Below are positions 30,749 through 41,135 of a stretch of DNA of 64,000 bases, one piece after another (the stretch's first letter is position 1; every line of letters begins with the position of its first letter). Under the pieces are notes generated by a model. It worked only from the letters and a program-made list of their open reading frames with translations, was not told where the DNA came from and made no database searches. Source of the stretch: Pedobacter sp. (GTDB lineage Bacteria; Bacteroidota; Bacteroidia; Sphingobacteriales; Sphingobacteriaceae); assembly GCA_004211595.1 (NCBI GenBank), contig SEDO01000005.1:1-64000 (forward strand), written 5' to 3'. The position numbers and the translations under genes are program-made.

Positions 30749-31021
30749 TTATAAAAATACAATATCTTGAATGACAAGGGCACCTGCCCTTTCATTCAAT
30801 TTTTGAATGATGCCTGATTTAACCATCAAAAGTTCATTTTTGATAACTGCAGATTCTATTCGTACAAACAATTTCTTATGGCTAACATAAATCTGGGTGG
30901 TTCGATTAGCCACAGCCGTACCCATTATTTCGGGCCAATGCTTAACTATTCCTGTTTCATCATATCGTCCTTTTAAGCGATAAACATTCAACATTTTAGC
31001 AATCGCCTCTTTGAGGGTCAT
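30749..31021 (-). CDS. DUF721 (DciA-like) domain protein
   Basis: MTLKEAIAKMLNVYRLKGRYDETGIVKHWPEIMGTAVANRTTQIYVSHKKLFVRIESAVIKNELLM; immediately downstream of recF. Start corrected from 31153. Confidence 0.85.
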   Translation of the reverse strand: MTLKEAIAKMLNVYRLKGRYDETGIVKHWPEIMGTAVANRTTQIYVSHKKLFVRIESAVIKNELLMVKSGIIQKLNERAGALVIQDIVFL

Positions 31022-31031
31022 ATCATTTGGT

Positions 31032-32135
31032 TTACGCAAGTTGCACTTCTCCTTTCTGAACTTCAAATAACCTGATGGGGGTGCCAATCTTTTGAAATAT
31101 CTCAGCAATTCGGGAAGCATTGGTATCGGTAATAAATATTTGTCCAAAATCATGAGCAGACACCATTTCCATTAATTCCTGAACTCGGGATTCATCTAAT
31201 TTATCGAAAATATCATCTAAAAGCAAGATAGGCTTAAATCCATTTTGCTGATCTAAAAAGGCATACTGGGCCAACTTTAAGGCAATTAAGAAAGATTTCT
31301 GTTGCCCCTGAGAACCAAACTTTTTTAATGGAAATCCACCGATACAAAAAAGTAAATCATCTTTATGTATGCCCACTGAAGTCCGTTCCAAATGTCTATC
31401 CTTACTTAAATTAGCTTGCAATAAAGAATCAAAATCAGCTTCATTTAAGGGCGAACTATAGCTTAATTCTACACTTTCTGCTTGTCCCGAAATACGTTTA
31501 TAATAGGCTTGAAAAAGTTCAATAAATATGGTTAAAAATGATTTCCGCTTTTGATAAATTTGATTACCTAAACCCACCAATTGAGCATCTAAGATCTCCA
31601 ATAGGTTCAAATCTAAATGAAAGCTGGTATTGGCCTGTTTTAACAATGCATTTCTTTGAAGTAAGCAACGATTATATGCTATTAAAGTGTCTAAATACTT
31701 AGCATCCGTTTGTGATATTACATTATCTAAAAACCTCCTCCGTTCTTCACTCCCCTCCATGATTATATTAATGTCATAAGGTGAAATCATAACTAATGGA
31801 AATAAGCCAATATGCTGCGCCAGTTTAGCGTATTCTTTTTTATTCCGCTTGAATTGTTTCTTTTGATTTTTTTTTAACCCGCATGTAATTTTTTCAGCTT
31901 TCGCTTGACGTTCAAAGTCCCCTTGAATCAAAAAAAGTTCTTCACCTTGCTTAATTTGCTGATTGTCAATAGGATTAAAATAACTTTTGCACAAGCACAA
32001 ATAATGGATAGCATCTAATAAATTGGTTTTCCCCGCCCCATTATTCCCTACAAAAGCATTTGCCCCTTCTGAAAAGCATAGTTCTGCAGAGGCACAATTC
32101 TTAAAATGTAAAAGGGTAAGGTTTTTGAGCCACAT
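31032..32135 (-). CDS. recF: DNA replication/repair protein RecF
   Basis: NAFVGNNGAGKTNLLDAIHYLCLCKS, SEERRRFLDNVISQ, GSQGQQKSFLIALKLAQ, PILLLDDIFDKLD. Confidence 0.97.
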   Translation of the reverse strand: MWLKNLTLLHFKNCASAELCFSEGANAFVGNNGAGKTNLLDAIHYLCLCKSYFNPIDNQQIKQGEELFLIQGDFERQAKAEKITCGLKKNQKKQFKRNKKEYAKLAQHIGLFPLVMISPYDINIIMEGSEERRRFLDNVISQTDAKYLDTLIAYNRCLLQRNALLKQANTSFHLDLNLLEILDAQLVGLGNQIYQKRKSFLTIFIELFQAYYKRISGQAESVELSYSSPLNEADFDSLLQANLSKDRHLERTSVGIHKDDLLFCIGGFPLKKFGSQGQQKSFLIALKLAQYAFLDQQNGFKPILLLDDIFDKLDESRVQELMEMVSAHDFGQIFITDTNASRIAEIFQKIGTPIRLFEVQKGEVQLA

Positions 32136-32144
32136 GCTATAATT

Positions 32145-33026
32145 TTAAAAATCGAATAAGTGCTTTTCGGCATGATATGAAGAACGTACTAAAGGTCCAC
32201 TCTCCACATATTTCAAACCTTTGGCTAGTCCGATTTCTTTATATTTAGCAAATTGATCTGGATGAATCCAGTCTACTACAGGATGGTGATTTCGGGTCGG
32301 CTGTAAATATTGACCTAAAGTTAAAATATGAACTCCATTGGCCACCAAGTCATCCATAGCTTCTAATACATCCGCTTCCGTTTCACCTAAACCTAGCATA
32401 ATTCCAGTTTTAGTGCGTAACCCAAACTCAGAAATGCGTTTTAGCGCATCTAAACTTCTATCATATTTTGCTTGGATTCTAACTTGACGGGTTAATCGAC
32501 GAACTGTTTCCATGTTGTGGGATACCACTTCAGGTCGCTCTTCCAAAACACGATAAAGATTATCCCATTGACCTTTAAAGTCAGGGATTAATGTTTCTAA
32601 TGTAGTTTCTGGGCTTTCTCTTCGAATGGCTTGTAAAGTTTCAGCCCAAATTATAGAACCTCCATCTTTTAAATCATCTCTATCAACAGAGGTAATTACA
32701 CAATGTTTCACACCCATTAATTTTACTGAGTTCGCCACTCTATTAGGCTCATCAGTATCGACAGCCAAAGGTCGCCCAGTAGCAACTGCACAAAATGAAC
32801 AAGAGCGAGTACAGATGTTACCAAGAATCATAAAGGTGGCTGTACCAGCCCCCCAGCATTCCCCCATGTTGGGACAATTACCACTTTCACAAATTGTATG
32901 TAATTTATGTGTATCAACTAAGCTACGTACTTGAGCATATTCCTTCCCTACAGGAAGTTTCACTCTTAACCAATCTGGTTTACGAGCTTTTTCGGTAACA
33001 GCGGCAACAACTGGTAATTCAATCAT
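32145..33026 (-). CDS. lipA: Lipoyl synthase
   Basis: [55 protein letters not shown]. Confidence 0.98.
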   Translation of the reverse strand: MIELPVVAAVTEKARKPDWLRVKLPVGKEYAQVRSLVDTHKLHTICESGNCPNMGECWGAGTATFMILGNICTRSCSFCAVATGRPLAVDTDEPNRVANSVKLMGVKHCVITSVDRDDLKDGGSIIWAETLQAIRRESPETTLETLIPDFKGQWDNLYRVLEERPEVVSHNMETVRRLTRQVRIQAKYDRSLDALKRISEFGLRTKTGIMLGLGETEADVLEAMDDLVANGVHILTLGQYLQPTRNHHPVVDWIHPDQFAKYKEIGLAKGLKYVESGPLVRSSYHAEKHLFDF

Positions 33027-33149
33027 AATACAAAGTTACATAATCCATATTAATCCAGATAGCAGTATTCCTTAATAATTGTAAAATTATCAGTTTAGCA
33101 CAAGCTCAAAAAGCACAGATAATGATTAACTTTGAAAAAAAACAGTATC

Positions 33150-33557
33150 ATGGCAACTTCTAAAATAACTTATACCGGAGAACTCCGAACAGTTTCTGTA
33201 CATTTACAATCAGGCACGGAAATCATCACTGATGCTCCAATCGACAATCAAGGTAAAGGAGAGGCATTTTCTCCTACAGATTTGCTCGCCACCTCTTTAG
33301 GGAATTGTATGCTCACCATTGTAGGCATAGCTGCCCGTACCCATGGATTTAATATTGATGGCACAGAGGCTGAAATCACTAAAATTATGGCTTCCGACCC
33401 ACGTAGAGTATCAGAAATTCAGGTAAAATTAAAATTCCCAGCAAATAACTATAGTCAGAAAGATAAAGACATCATTGAAAGATCGGCAAAAACTTGTCCG
33501 GTAGCCTACAGTTTACATTCTGATATTACACAGGAAATTAATTTTGAATATCTTTAG
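33150..33557 (+). CDS. OsmC family protein
   Basis: APIDNQGKGEAFSPTDLLATSLGNCMLTIVGIAAR, CPVAYSLHSDI. Confidence 0.93.
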   Translation: MATSKITYTGELRTVSVHLQSGTEIITDAPIDNQGKGEAFSPTDLLATSLGNCMLTIVGIAARTHGFNIDGTEAEITKIMASDPRRVSEIQVKLKFPANNYSQKDKDIIERSAKTCPVAYSLHSDITQEINFEYL

Positions 33558-34035
33558 CAAATTGGATCATTTTAATGGCGGTGATAGCAGCTTCATCGCC
33601 TTTATTACCATGCTTACCTCCCGCACGATCTAATGCCTGTTCTTCTGTATTCGTAGTTAATACCCCAAAAATTACTGGTTTTTGATATTGTAAGCTAGCA
33701 TTCGAAATACCGTTCGCTACGGCATCACAAATAAAATCAAAGTGCTTGGTATCCCCTTGAATAACACATCCGATACAAATTACAGCATCTAAGTGGTTTC
33801 GTTGCGCCAATAACATACCAGCCGCAGCGGTTAATTCAAAACTTCCCGGAACTGCATAAGTTTCTAAATCGGAGGCGATAACCCCATGTTTTAAAAGCGT
33901 ATTAACAGCCCCATCATATAAAGCGCCTGTGATTTTTGCATTCCATTCTGCGACTACAATACCTACTTTAAACCCAGCTGCATTTGGAATTTCTGTGTGA
34001 GAGAAATCAGATAAATTTTTTAAATGTGTTGCCAT
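33538..34035 (-). CDS. ribH: 6,7-dimethyl-8-ribityllumazine synthase
   Basis: VAEWNAKITGALYDGA, VPGSFELTAAAGML, CIGCVIQGDTKHFDFI, FGVLTTNTEEQALDRAGGKHGNKG. Confidence 0.97.
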   Translation of the reverse strand: MATHLKNLSDFSHTEIPNAAGFKVGIVVAEWNAKITGALYDGAVNTLLKHGVIASDLETYAVPGSFELTAAAGMLLAQRNHLDAVICIGCVIQGDTKHFDFICDAVANGISNASLQYQKPVIFGVLTTNTEEQALDRAGGKHGNKGDEAAITAIKMIQFAKDIQN

Positions 34036-34055
34036 GCTGCAAATATGCTAAAAAA

Positions 34056-34083
34056 AAACAGCCTGAGTAAACCCAAGCTGTTT
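34056..34083 (-). terminator. Terminator or processing hairpin between ribH and the TPR gene
   Basis: Minus strand AAACAGC-T-TGGGT-TT-ACTCA-G-GCTGTTT followed by a T tract (34058-34051); reads as terminator of the upstream TPR gene. Confidence 0.85.
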
Positions 34084-34102
34084 CCATATCATTTTTATAA
34101 TC

Positions 34103-34771
34103 TTATTTTACTTGTAATTCTGCGCGAGCGATATAAGTTTCAATAGTAGCAGCTTCTTGACTATCTGCATATTGATTTTTAATTTTTTGGTACGCTTCTA
34201 CAGCACCTTTATAATCTTTTAAAGCTTCTTTTACTAAACCTAATTTTTTTAAGAACATCGGAGAAGTAAATTTATTACTTGCTTTATCGGCAGCTTTTTG
34301 GTAAAAACTAGCAGCTTTATCATATTCTTTTAATTCACTATGAGCATCACCTAATAAGCCTAATGCTAATGGATCAGCCACGATACTTCCAGTAGAAGAA
34401 TATTTATTTAAAGATTCAATCGCTTTATTGTATTCGCCTTTACGTAAATATATTCCACCTAAATACAAGTTAGCCAAATTTGCCGATTTCGTATTATCAT
34501 ACTCTTCTGCAATTTCTGCTAAACCAGGATAGCCACCATCTCCATTAATAGCTTTATTAGCTAATGAATCAACGCCAATATACTGTTCTGCTTTATACAT
34601 TTGAGCGGATGCTTTTTCAGCACGATTTGGTAAATAAGAAGCGAAATAATAAAGAGCAATGGCTCCTAATAAAAGTATAGCTCCTGCAATGAATAGTAAA
34701 CTTTTACCATTCTCCTCAACAAAAGATCCTTTCTTCACTGCTTTAGTTTCCGTTTGTTCGTTTTTAGACAT
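34103..34771 (-). CDS. Tetratricopeptide repeat protein with N-terminal TM helix
   Basis: LLFIAGAILLLGAIALYYF TM; LANLYLGGIYLRKGEYNKAIESL, LLGDAHSELKEYDKAASFYQKAADKA repeats. Confidence 0.9.
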   Translation of the reverse strand: MSKNEQTETKAVKKGSFVEENGKSLLFIAGAILLLGAIALYYFASYLPNRAEKASAQMYKAEQYIGVDSLANKAINGDGGYPGLAEIAEEYDNTKSANLANLYLGGIYLRKGEYNKAIESLNKYSSTGSIVADPLALGLLGDAHSELKEYDKAASFYQKAADKASNKFTSPMFLKKLGLVKEALKDYKGAVEAYQKIKNQYADSQEAATIETYIARAELQVK

Positions 34772-34855
34772 GTATTCAAAAATTAAGATTGCAAAAATAC
34801 ATTTTTAATGCAAAGTATCAACCCCCTTTTTTAACTATTTAAAAAAGAGCTGCTT

Positions 34856-37696
34856 TTATTTCATTTCTTTTTGTAAAAATTTACCAGTTAAACTCTTAGG
34901 ATGACGAATTAAATCTTCAGGCACACCCTCAAATAAAATTTTACCCCCACCAGCACCACCTTCTTCTCCTAAATCAATAACCCAATCAGCTACCTTCACC
35001 ACATCCAAATTATGTTCAATGACTAATACGGTATTACCTCTTTCTACCAATTCATTTAAAACCCCCATGAGCACCCTAATATCCTCAAAATGCAACCCTG
35101 TAGTAGGCTCATCTAAAATGTAAAAAGTTTTCCCCGTATCTTTTTTGGCAAGTTCTGTGGCTAATTTCACACGTTGCGCTTCCCCACCAGACAAAGTAGT
35201 TGAAGACTGACCTAACCGAATATAACCTAAACCTACATCATTTAAAGTTTTGATTTTGCGATAAATCGCTGGAATATGCTCAAAAAATTCACAGGCATCA
35301 GCAATGCTCATATCTAAAACATCACTGATGGATTTACCTTTATATCTTACTTCTAAAGTTTCTCGATTATATCTTTTTCCCCCACAAGATTCACAAGGCA
35401 CAGCTACATCAGGCAAAAAATTCATTTCAATAATTTTCATTCCACCACCTAAACAAGTTTCACATCTCCCACCTTTCACATTGAATGAAAAACGCCCTGG
35501 CTTATAGCCTCTAATTTTAGATTCAGGCAATTGCACATATAAATTTCTAATATCAGAGAAAACTCCTGTATAAGTACTTGGATTAGATCTTGGGCTTCTA
35601 CCAATCGGCGCTTGATCAATTTCAATTACTTTATCAATCTCATTTAAATGCTCAATCTTTTTATAGGGAAGAGGTTCTTTTTTAGCCCTAAAGAAATGCC
35701 TATTTAAAATAGGATATAAGGTATTCGTAATTAAACTAGATTTACCACTTCCTGAAACCCCTGTAACGGCAATTAATTTACCCAATGGAAAAGACACACT
35801 TATATTTTTTAAATTATGTCCTGTAGCGCCTACCAATTGAATAGATTTTCCATTTCCTACCCGACGTAATTCCGGAACTGCTATTTCCTTCTTACCATTT
35901 AAATAAGCGGCCGTTAATGTATTAGCTTTTAAAATAGCTTGAGGCTTACCTTGAGCTACAATTTCACCCCCATGTTCACCAGCAGCCGGACCCATATCTA
36001 TTACATAATCAGCTTCTAGAATCATATCCTTATCATGTTCCACTACTAAGACGGTATTTCCTAAATCCCTCAAGTTTTTTAAGGCTCCTATCAGGCGCTC
36101 ATTATCTCGTTGATGTAATCCAATGCTTGGTTCATCTAAAATATACATCACATTCATCAACTGTGAGCCAATTTGAGTAGCCAATCGAATACGTTGAGCC
36201 TCCCCTCCCGAAAGCGTACGTGCACTACGGTCCATGCTGAGGTAGTTTAAACCTACATCACTTAAAAACCCAATTCTAGCTTTTATTTCCTTGATTACTT
36301 CTCGGCCAATTATTTGTTGGCGCTCACTTAATCTAGATGCTAAACCTTCAAACCAATCTCGCAATGTTTGGATATCTAATTTGGCTAACTCCGAAATATT
36401 TTTTCCATCAATTTTAAAATGTAAACTTTCTTTTTTTAAGCGGGCCCCTTCACAAACCGGACAAACCTGAAGCTTTCTAAAAGACTCCATTTCTAAAGCA
36501 GCCGTTTCAGATTTCTTCTCCTCTTGTTCTTCCAACAACTTAATAATACCATCGAAACTTACATGGTAATTTTGAACATTCCACTTATTATATTCCACGG
36601 CTACCGAAAGTAAGTCTGGACAACCATTTAAAATATAATCTAATTGTTGTTCAGTTAACTTCTCAATGGGCGTGGACAAGGAAAAATTATATTTTTTGGC
36701 CAATGCTTTTAATACCTGAAATACCCATACGTCCCGATATTCTCCAATAGGAGCCAATCCTCCATTTAAAATACTTAATTTAGAATTAGGTATCATGGTT
36801 TCACGATCAATGACAAAAACATATCCTAAGCCATCGCAATTTTCACAGGCTCCATAAGGGGAATTAAAAGAAAAACTATTGGGTTGAGGCTCATCATACG
36901 AAATGCCTGAAGTTGGGCACATTAAATATTTGGAGTAATGAGCTACCTGATTATCTTTATCGACAATTTTTAATACTCCTTTACCCATTTTAAGGGCAGT
37001 TTGTAAGGAATCTAAAAGTCGTTTATGGTCATCTCTAGATATTAATAATCGATCGATTACCACTTCAATATCGTGGATTTTATATCTATCCACTTGCATT
37101 TTAGGGCTTAAATCTAAAATCTCTCCGTCTACCCTTACTTTAACGTACCCCTGCTTACGAACTTGTTCAAACAATTCCCGATAATGACCCTTTCTACCTT
37201 TAACCACCGGAGCTAGAAGATTGATAGGTTTGCCTTCAAATTTTTGATAAATGTTTTCAATTATTTGATCTTCTGCCATTCTTTCCATCCGCTCCCCTGT
37301 TACATAGGAAAAAGCCTCCCCTACACGGGCAAATAGCAAACGCATAAAATCATATATTTCAGTAATCGTACCAACGGTAGACCGGGGATTTTTACTAGTA
37401 GTTTTTTGTTCTATGGCAATGACAGGACTTAATCCTGAAACCTGATCCACATCTGGTCTTTCCATACCTCCCATAAATTGACGGGAATAGGCCGAAAAAG
37501 TTTCCATGTAACGGCGTTGCCCTTCAGCATATATGGTATCAAAAGCTAATGAAGATTTACCACTTCCACTTAAACCAGTGATGACAACTAATTCATTTCT
37601 AGGAAAACTAACATCAACATTTTTTAAATTATGAACCCTCGCACCAAAAACTTCAACCTCACTTTGTTCCCCTAAATCCACATGCTTTTCAGCCAT
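34856..37696 (-). CDS. uvrA: Excinuclease ABC subunit A
   Basis: VITGLSGSGKSSLAFDTIYAEGQRRYMETFSAYSRQF, VTGVSGSGKSSLI, CETCLGGGMKIIEMNFLPDV, ILDEPTTGLHFEDI. Start at 37696 preferred. Confidence 0.97.
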   Translation of the reverse strand: MAEKHVDLGEQSEVEVFGARVHNLKNVDVSFPRNELVVITGLSGSGKSSLAFDTIYAEGQRRYMETFSAYSRQFMGGMERPDVDQVSGLSPVIAIEQKTTSKNPRSTVGTITEIYDFMRLLFARVGEAFSYVTGERMERMAEDQIIENIYQKFEGKPINLLAPVVKGRKGHYRELFEQVRKQGYVKVRVDGEILDLSPKMQVDRYKIHDIEVVIDRLLISRDDHKRLLDSLQTALKMGKGVLKIVDKDNQVAHYSKYLMCPTSGISYDEPQPNSFSFNSPYGACENCDGLGYVFVIDRETMIPNSKLSILNGGLAPIGEYRDVWVFQVLKALAKKYNFSLSTPIEKLTEQQLDYILNGCPDLLSVAVEYNKWNVQNYHVSFDGIIKLLEEQEEKKSETAALEMESFRKLQVCPVCEGARLKKESLHFKIDGKNISELAKLDIQTLRDWFEGLASRLSERQQIIGREVIKEIKARIGFLSDVGLNYLSMDRSARTLSGGEAQRIRLATQIGSQLMNVMYILDEPSIGLHQRDNERLIGALKNLRDLGNTVLVVEHDKDMILEADYVIDMGPAAGEHGGEIVAQGKPQAILKANTLTAAYLNGKKEIAVPELRRVGNGKSIQLVGATGHNLKNISVSFPLGKLIAVTGVSGSGKSSLITNTLYPILNRHFFRAKKEPLPYKKIEHLNEIDKVIEIDQAPIGRSPRSNPSTYTGVFSDIRNLYVQLPESKIRGYKPGRFSFNVKGGRCETCLGGGMKIIEMNFLPDVAVPCESCGGKRYNRETLEVRYKGKSISDVLDMSIADACEFFEHIPAIYRKIKTLNDVGLGYIRLGQSSTTLSGGEAQRVKLATELAKKDTGKTFYILDEPTTGLHFEDIRVLMGVLNELVERGNTVLVIEHNLDVVKVADWVIDLGEEGGAGGGKILFEGVPEDLIRHPKSLTGKFLQKEMK

Positions 37697-37916
37697 ATAT
37701 ATCGTATCTAAAATTTCAACTCGCAAAAATACATAATTATCCTACAAAAAACCAGTCTGAAACAGAAAACCTTCCCTTTAAAATCAGCCCTTTTCTAATT
37801 CAAGGTCAAGCTTTTGTAAAATCATTTGAAAGGCTTTCCAGCTAAGATTTGCATAGGAAAAAAAATAAGAATAGTTTTGAAGATAAATTGGACGCCAATT
37901 CTTAATTTGAAAGACT

Positions 37917-39119
37917 ATGATTATTGAACCTAGAATGCGAGGTTTTATCAGTTTAACCACTCACCCAGTGGGCTGTGCACAAAACGTGAAAAACCAAATT
38001 GAATATGTAAAAGCAGCCGGACAAATAAATGGCCCTAAACGAGTATTAGTAATCGGTGCCTCAACTGGTTTTGGACTAGCCTCTAGAATCACCAGTGCAT
38101 TTGCCTGTGGCGCATCTACTATTGGGGTGTTTTTTGAAAAAGAACCTAAGGAAGGCAAGACCGCTACCCCAGGTTGGTATAATTCAGCTGCTTTTGAAAC
38201 AGAAGCACAGGCTGCAGGATTATACGCGAAGAGTATTAACGGGGATGCATTCTCTGATGCTATTAAAACCCAAACTATTGACTTAATAAAAGCCGACTTA
38301 GGTCAAATTGACTTAGTAGTTTATAGCCTGGCTTCTCCAGTTAGAGTACACCCTAAAACAGGAGTTACACATCGTTCAACCTTAAAACCAATTGGTTCTA
38401 CATTTACCAACAAAACGGTAGACTTTCATACGGGCTTAGTTTCCGAAGTGAGCATTGAACCAGCAGGTGAAGAAGATATTGCCAATACAGTACAAGTAAT
38501 GGGTGGTGAAGATTGGGAAATGTGGATTAACGAAATGAAAGCAGCGGGAGTGCTTGCTGAAAACTGTATAACAGTTGCCTATTCATATATTGGCCCTGCG
38601 GTAACCGAGGCGGTTTATAGAAGAGGAACTATTGGTAGAGCTAAAGATCATTTAGAAGCTACCGCTCATGTATTAGATAAAACCCTTTCAGATTTAAATG
38701 GGCATGCATATGTTTCGGTTAATAAGGCTTTAGTAACCCAAGCAAGTTCTGCGATTCCAGTTATTCCTTTATATATTTCATTGCTGTATAAAATAATGAA
38801 AGAAAAAGGCTTACATGAAGGCTGTATAGAACAAATCTATCGATTATTCCAAGATCGTTTATATACTTCTAAGGAAGTCGAAGTAGATGATAAGGGCAGA
38901 ATCCGAATTGATGATTGGGAAATGCGTGAGGATGTTCAAAGCGATGTTTCAAAGCTATGGGCTGAGGCTACTAGTGAAAATTTAACAGAGATTGGCGATT
39001 TAGCCGGCTATAGAAAAGATTTCTTTACCTTATTTGGTTTCGACATGGAAGGCGTAGATTATAATGCTGACGCCAATGAAATGGTTGAAATACCAGGATT
39101 ACAAAATCCACCAGCTTAA
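37917..39119 (+). CDS. fabV: Trans-2-enoyl-CoA/ACP reductase FabV
   Basis: MIIEPRMRGFISLTTHPVGCAQNV, VLVIGASTGFGLASRITSAF, Y-X8-K motif YRRGTIGRAK. Confidence 0.97.
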   Translation: MIIEPRMRGFISLTTHPVGCAQNVKNQIEYVKAAGQINGPKRVLVIGASTGFGLASRITSAFACGASTIGVFFEKEPKEGKTATPGWYNSAAFETEAQAAGLYAKSINGDAFSDAIKTQTIDLIKADLGQIDLVVYSLASPVRVHPKTGVTHRSTLKPIGSTFTNKTVDFHTGLVSEVSIEPAGEEDIANTVQVMGGEDWEMWINEMKAAGVLAENCITVAYSYIGPAVTEAVYRRGTIGRAKDHLEATAHVLDKTLSDLNGHAYVSVNKALVTQASSAIPVIPLYISLLYKIMKEKGLHEGCIEQIYRLFQDRLYTSKEVEVDDKGRIRIDDWEMREDVQSDVSKLWAEATSENLTEIGDLAGYRKDFFTLFGFDMEGVDYNADANEMVEIPGLQNPPA

Positions 39120-39130
39120 ATCCCTAAAAA

Positions 39131-40012
39131 TTGTCTAACATACAACATATCATACCCGAACGACCTACTCATATAGGTGACTTTTTAGTAGGTCGTTTAC
39201 TTCCTTTCAGAGAAAAAAGGATGGTAGGCCCATTTGCCTTTATTGATCATATGGGGCCAGCCCATCTTGCGGAAAACGAAAGTATAGATATACCTGCTCA
39301 TCCTCATATTGGGTTATCTACCCTAACGTTTTTATTTGAAGGGAGTATGATGCATCGTGATGGATTAGGTACAGCCATAGAAATATTTCCAGGACAAGTT
39401 AATTGGATGACCGCTGGAAAAGGTTTAGCACATTCTGAAAGAAGTCCCGAACGTTTAAAAGGCAAAGCCAAAAGTCTACATGGTTTACAAATCTGGGTAG
39501 CTTTGCCCAAGCATTTAGAAACCTGTGCACCTAGTTTTTATCATGCAGACGCCAAAGACCTGCCATTCTTCACTCGAGATAGCGTTCAATTCCAAGTAAT
39601 TGCCGGCGAAGCATTTGGTTATAAATCACCTATTCCTGTTCATAGCCCTCTTTACTTTGTGGAAATTATGGCCGCTCAAGATACACAGTTAAATTTAGGT
39701 CAAGAACTTTATGGTGAGAGCGGAATTTACATTTTAGAAGGAGAAATTGAAGTAGAAGGCAATCGATTTGGCCCTAAACAACTGTTAGTAGCACATGATA
39801 CGCAACTTTGCAGTTTTAAAATTTGTGCTGGAACAAAAATTTATATATTTGGTGGAGAACCCTTTCCTGAAGAAAGATTTATCTATTGGAATTTTGTTGC
39901 TTCTGATATAGCTTTAATAGAAGCTGCTAAAATTAAGTGGAAAAATCAAGCCTTTGACCCAATTCCCGGAGAAACTGAATTCGTACCGCTTCCAGAAACT
40001 AAGACCAAGTAA
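39131..40012 (+). CDS. Pirin family protein
   Basis: GDFLVGRLLPFREKRMVGPFAFIDHMGPA, PHIGLSTLTFLFEGSMMHRDGLGT; TTG start. Confidence 0.93.
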   Translation: MSNIQHIIPERPTHIGDFLVGRLLPFREKRMVGPFAFIDHMGPAHLAENESIDIPAHPHIGLSTLTFLFEGSMMHRDGLGTAIEIFPGQVNWMTAGKGLAHSERSPERLKGKAKSLHGLQIWVALPKHLETCAPSFYHADAKDLPFFTRDSVQFQVIAGEAFGYKSPIPVHSPLYFVEIMAAQDTQLNLGQELYGESGIYILEGEIEVEGNRFGPKQLLVAHDTQLCSFKICAGTKIYIFGGEPFPEERFIYWNFVASDIALIEAAKIKWKNQAFDPIPGETEFVPLPETKTK

Positions 40013-41066
40013 TGATTGTTTGATTTTCAGTAGGATGTCCAGTACAAATTAAAACTCGTCCTTGCGCAACTTCTGCATCGGTTAAAACTTCATTATAATC
40101 CATTCTTACCCCACCTTTAATACATGTAGCCGCACAGGTACTACATACACCTCCACTACAACTATAAGGTACTGCAATTTTATTTTCTAAAGCAACATCT
40201 AATATTCGCTTGGGATAAGGCACATCAAATTGATAGGTTTCACCTCTCAGTTGTAATATCACAGAATAAGTATTTTTATCCACTACCCTTTCGGTATTAT
40301 CATCCTCATCAATCTCATCCTCCGGCAACACAAAGGTTTCCCGCTTTATTTGTTCAGTTCCAAAGCCTGCGCTTAATAAAGTAATACGACACATATCCAT
40401 ATAATCCACAGGCCCACATGTATAAAATAAAGCTTGAGACATACTACCCTTTAAATATTGTTTAACTATATCTCGTAGTAAAATTCCATTTAAACGGGCT
40501 TTAGATAAGAGTTTGCTTTCACTAAATAAATACACAAGATGTAATCTATCTCTAAAGGCCTCTTCTAACTCTTGCAGTTCATTAGCAAAAATTACTGCAT
40601 CCGCATTTCGACTACTATACACCAATATTACTTGGGTTTGACTTTCTTGATGCAAAGCTGATTTTAAAATAGAAAATAAGGGAGTAATGCCTACGCCTGC
40701 AGCAAATAAAAATAAATACTTAGGTGCAGGGATTGAATTATTGAGGCTTTCTGGTACATAGGTAAAATTGCCATTGGGCTCTACCGCTTGTAAAATTTCA
40801 CCTACACTTAATTGATGATGTAAAAATCTAGAAATTTCACCATTCTCCACCAATTTAACGGCAATCGCTAAATCTTCATCCACATCGGGGGCGCTACAAA
40901 AAGAATATGACCTTCGTAATTCCTTATCTCCCCGATTAAATATTAAGGTTAGAAATTGTCCGGCTTGATATTTAAAAGGTTGTTCTCCCAACACCTCAAA
41001 ACTAATTTTTAATACTTCAGAAGCTTCTTGGGTGATGGATTTAACCTGTAAATCAAATGTCGTCAT
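39999..41066 (-). CDS. Ferredoxin-NADP reductase with C-terminal [2Fe-2S] domain (PaaE/Hmp-like)
   Basis: RRSYSFCSAP FAD motif, CGPVDYMDMC, 2Fe-2S motif CSGGVCSTC. Confidence 0.92.
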   Translation of the reverse strand: MTTFDLQVKSITQEASEVLKISFEVLGEQPFKYQAGQFLTLIFNRGDKELRRSYSFCSAPDVDEDLAIAVKLVENGEISRFLHHQLSVGEILQAVEPNGNFTYVPESLNNSIPAPKYLFLFAAGVGITPLFSILKSALHQESQTQVILVYSSRNADAVIFANELQELEEAFRDRLHLVYLFSESKLLSKARLNGILLRDIVKQYLKGSMSQALFYTCGPVDYMDMCRITLLSAGFGTEQIKRETFVLPEDEIDEDDNTERVVDKNTYSVILQLRGETYQFDVPYPKRILDVALENKIAVPYSCSGGVCSTCAATCIKGGVRMDYNEVLTDAEVAQGRVLICTGHPTENQTIITWS

Positions 41067-41084
41067 CTTACAAAATTACAATAA

Positions 41085-41122
41085 AAAAAGCCATCCTCAC
41101 ACAACCTAGAGGATGGCCTTTA
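41085..41122 (-). terminator. Terminator downstream of the transglycosylase gene
   Basis: GCCATCCTC (41090-41098) / GAGGATGGC (41109-41117); minus-strand T tract follows. Confidence 0.9.
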
Positions 41123-41135
41123 TATTTTTTGCTCA

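Noticed and set aside
31021-31153. Overlap of the DUF721 gene with recF
   Set aside because: Artefact of the longest-ORF start; MTLKEAIAKML at 31021 is the likely start and gives no overlap.
32626-32934. ORF 32626..32934 (+, 102 aa)
   Set aside because: Antisense to lipA, including its cysteine motifs.
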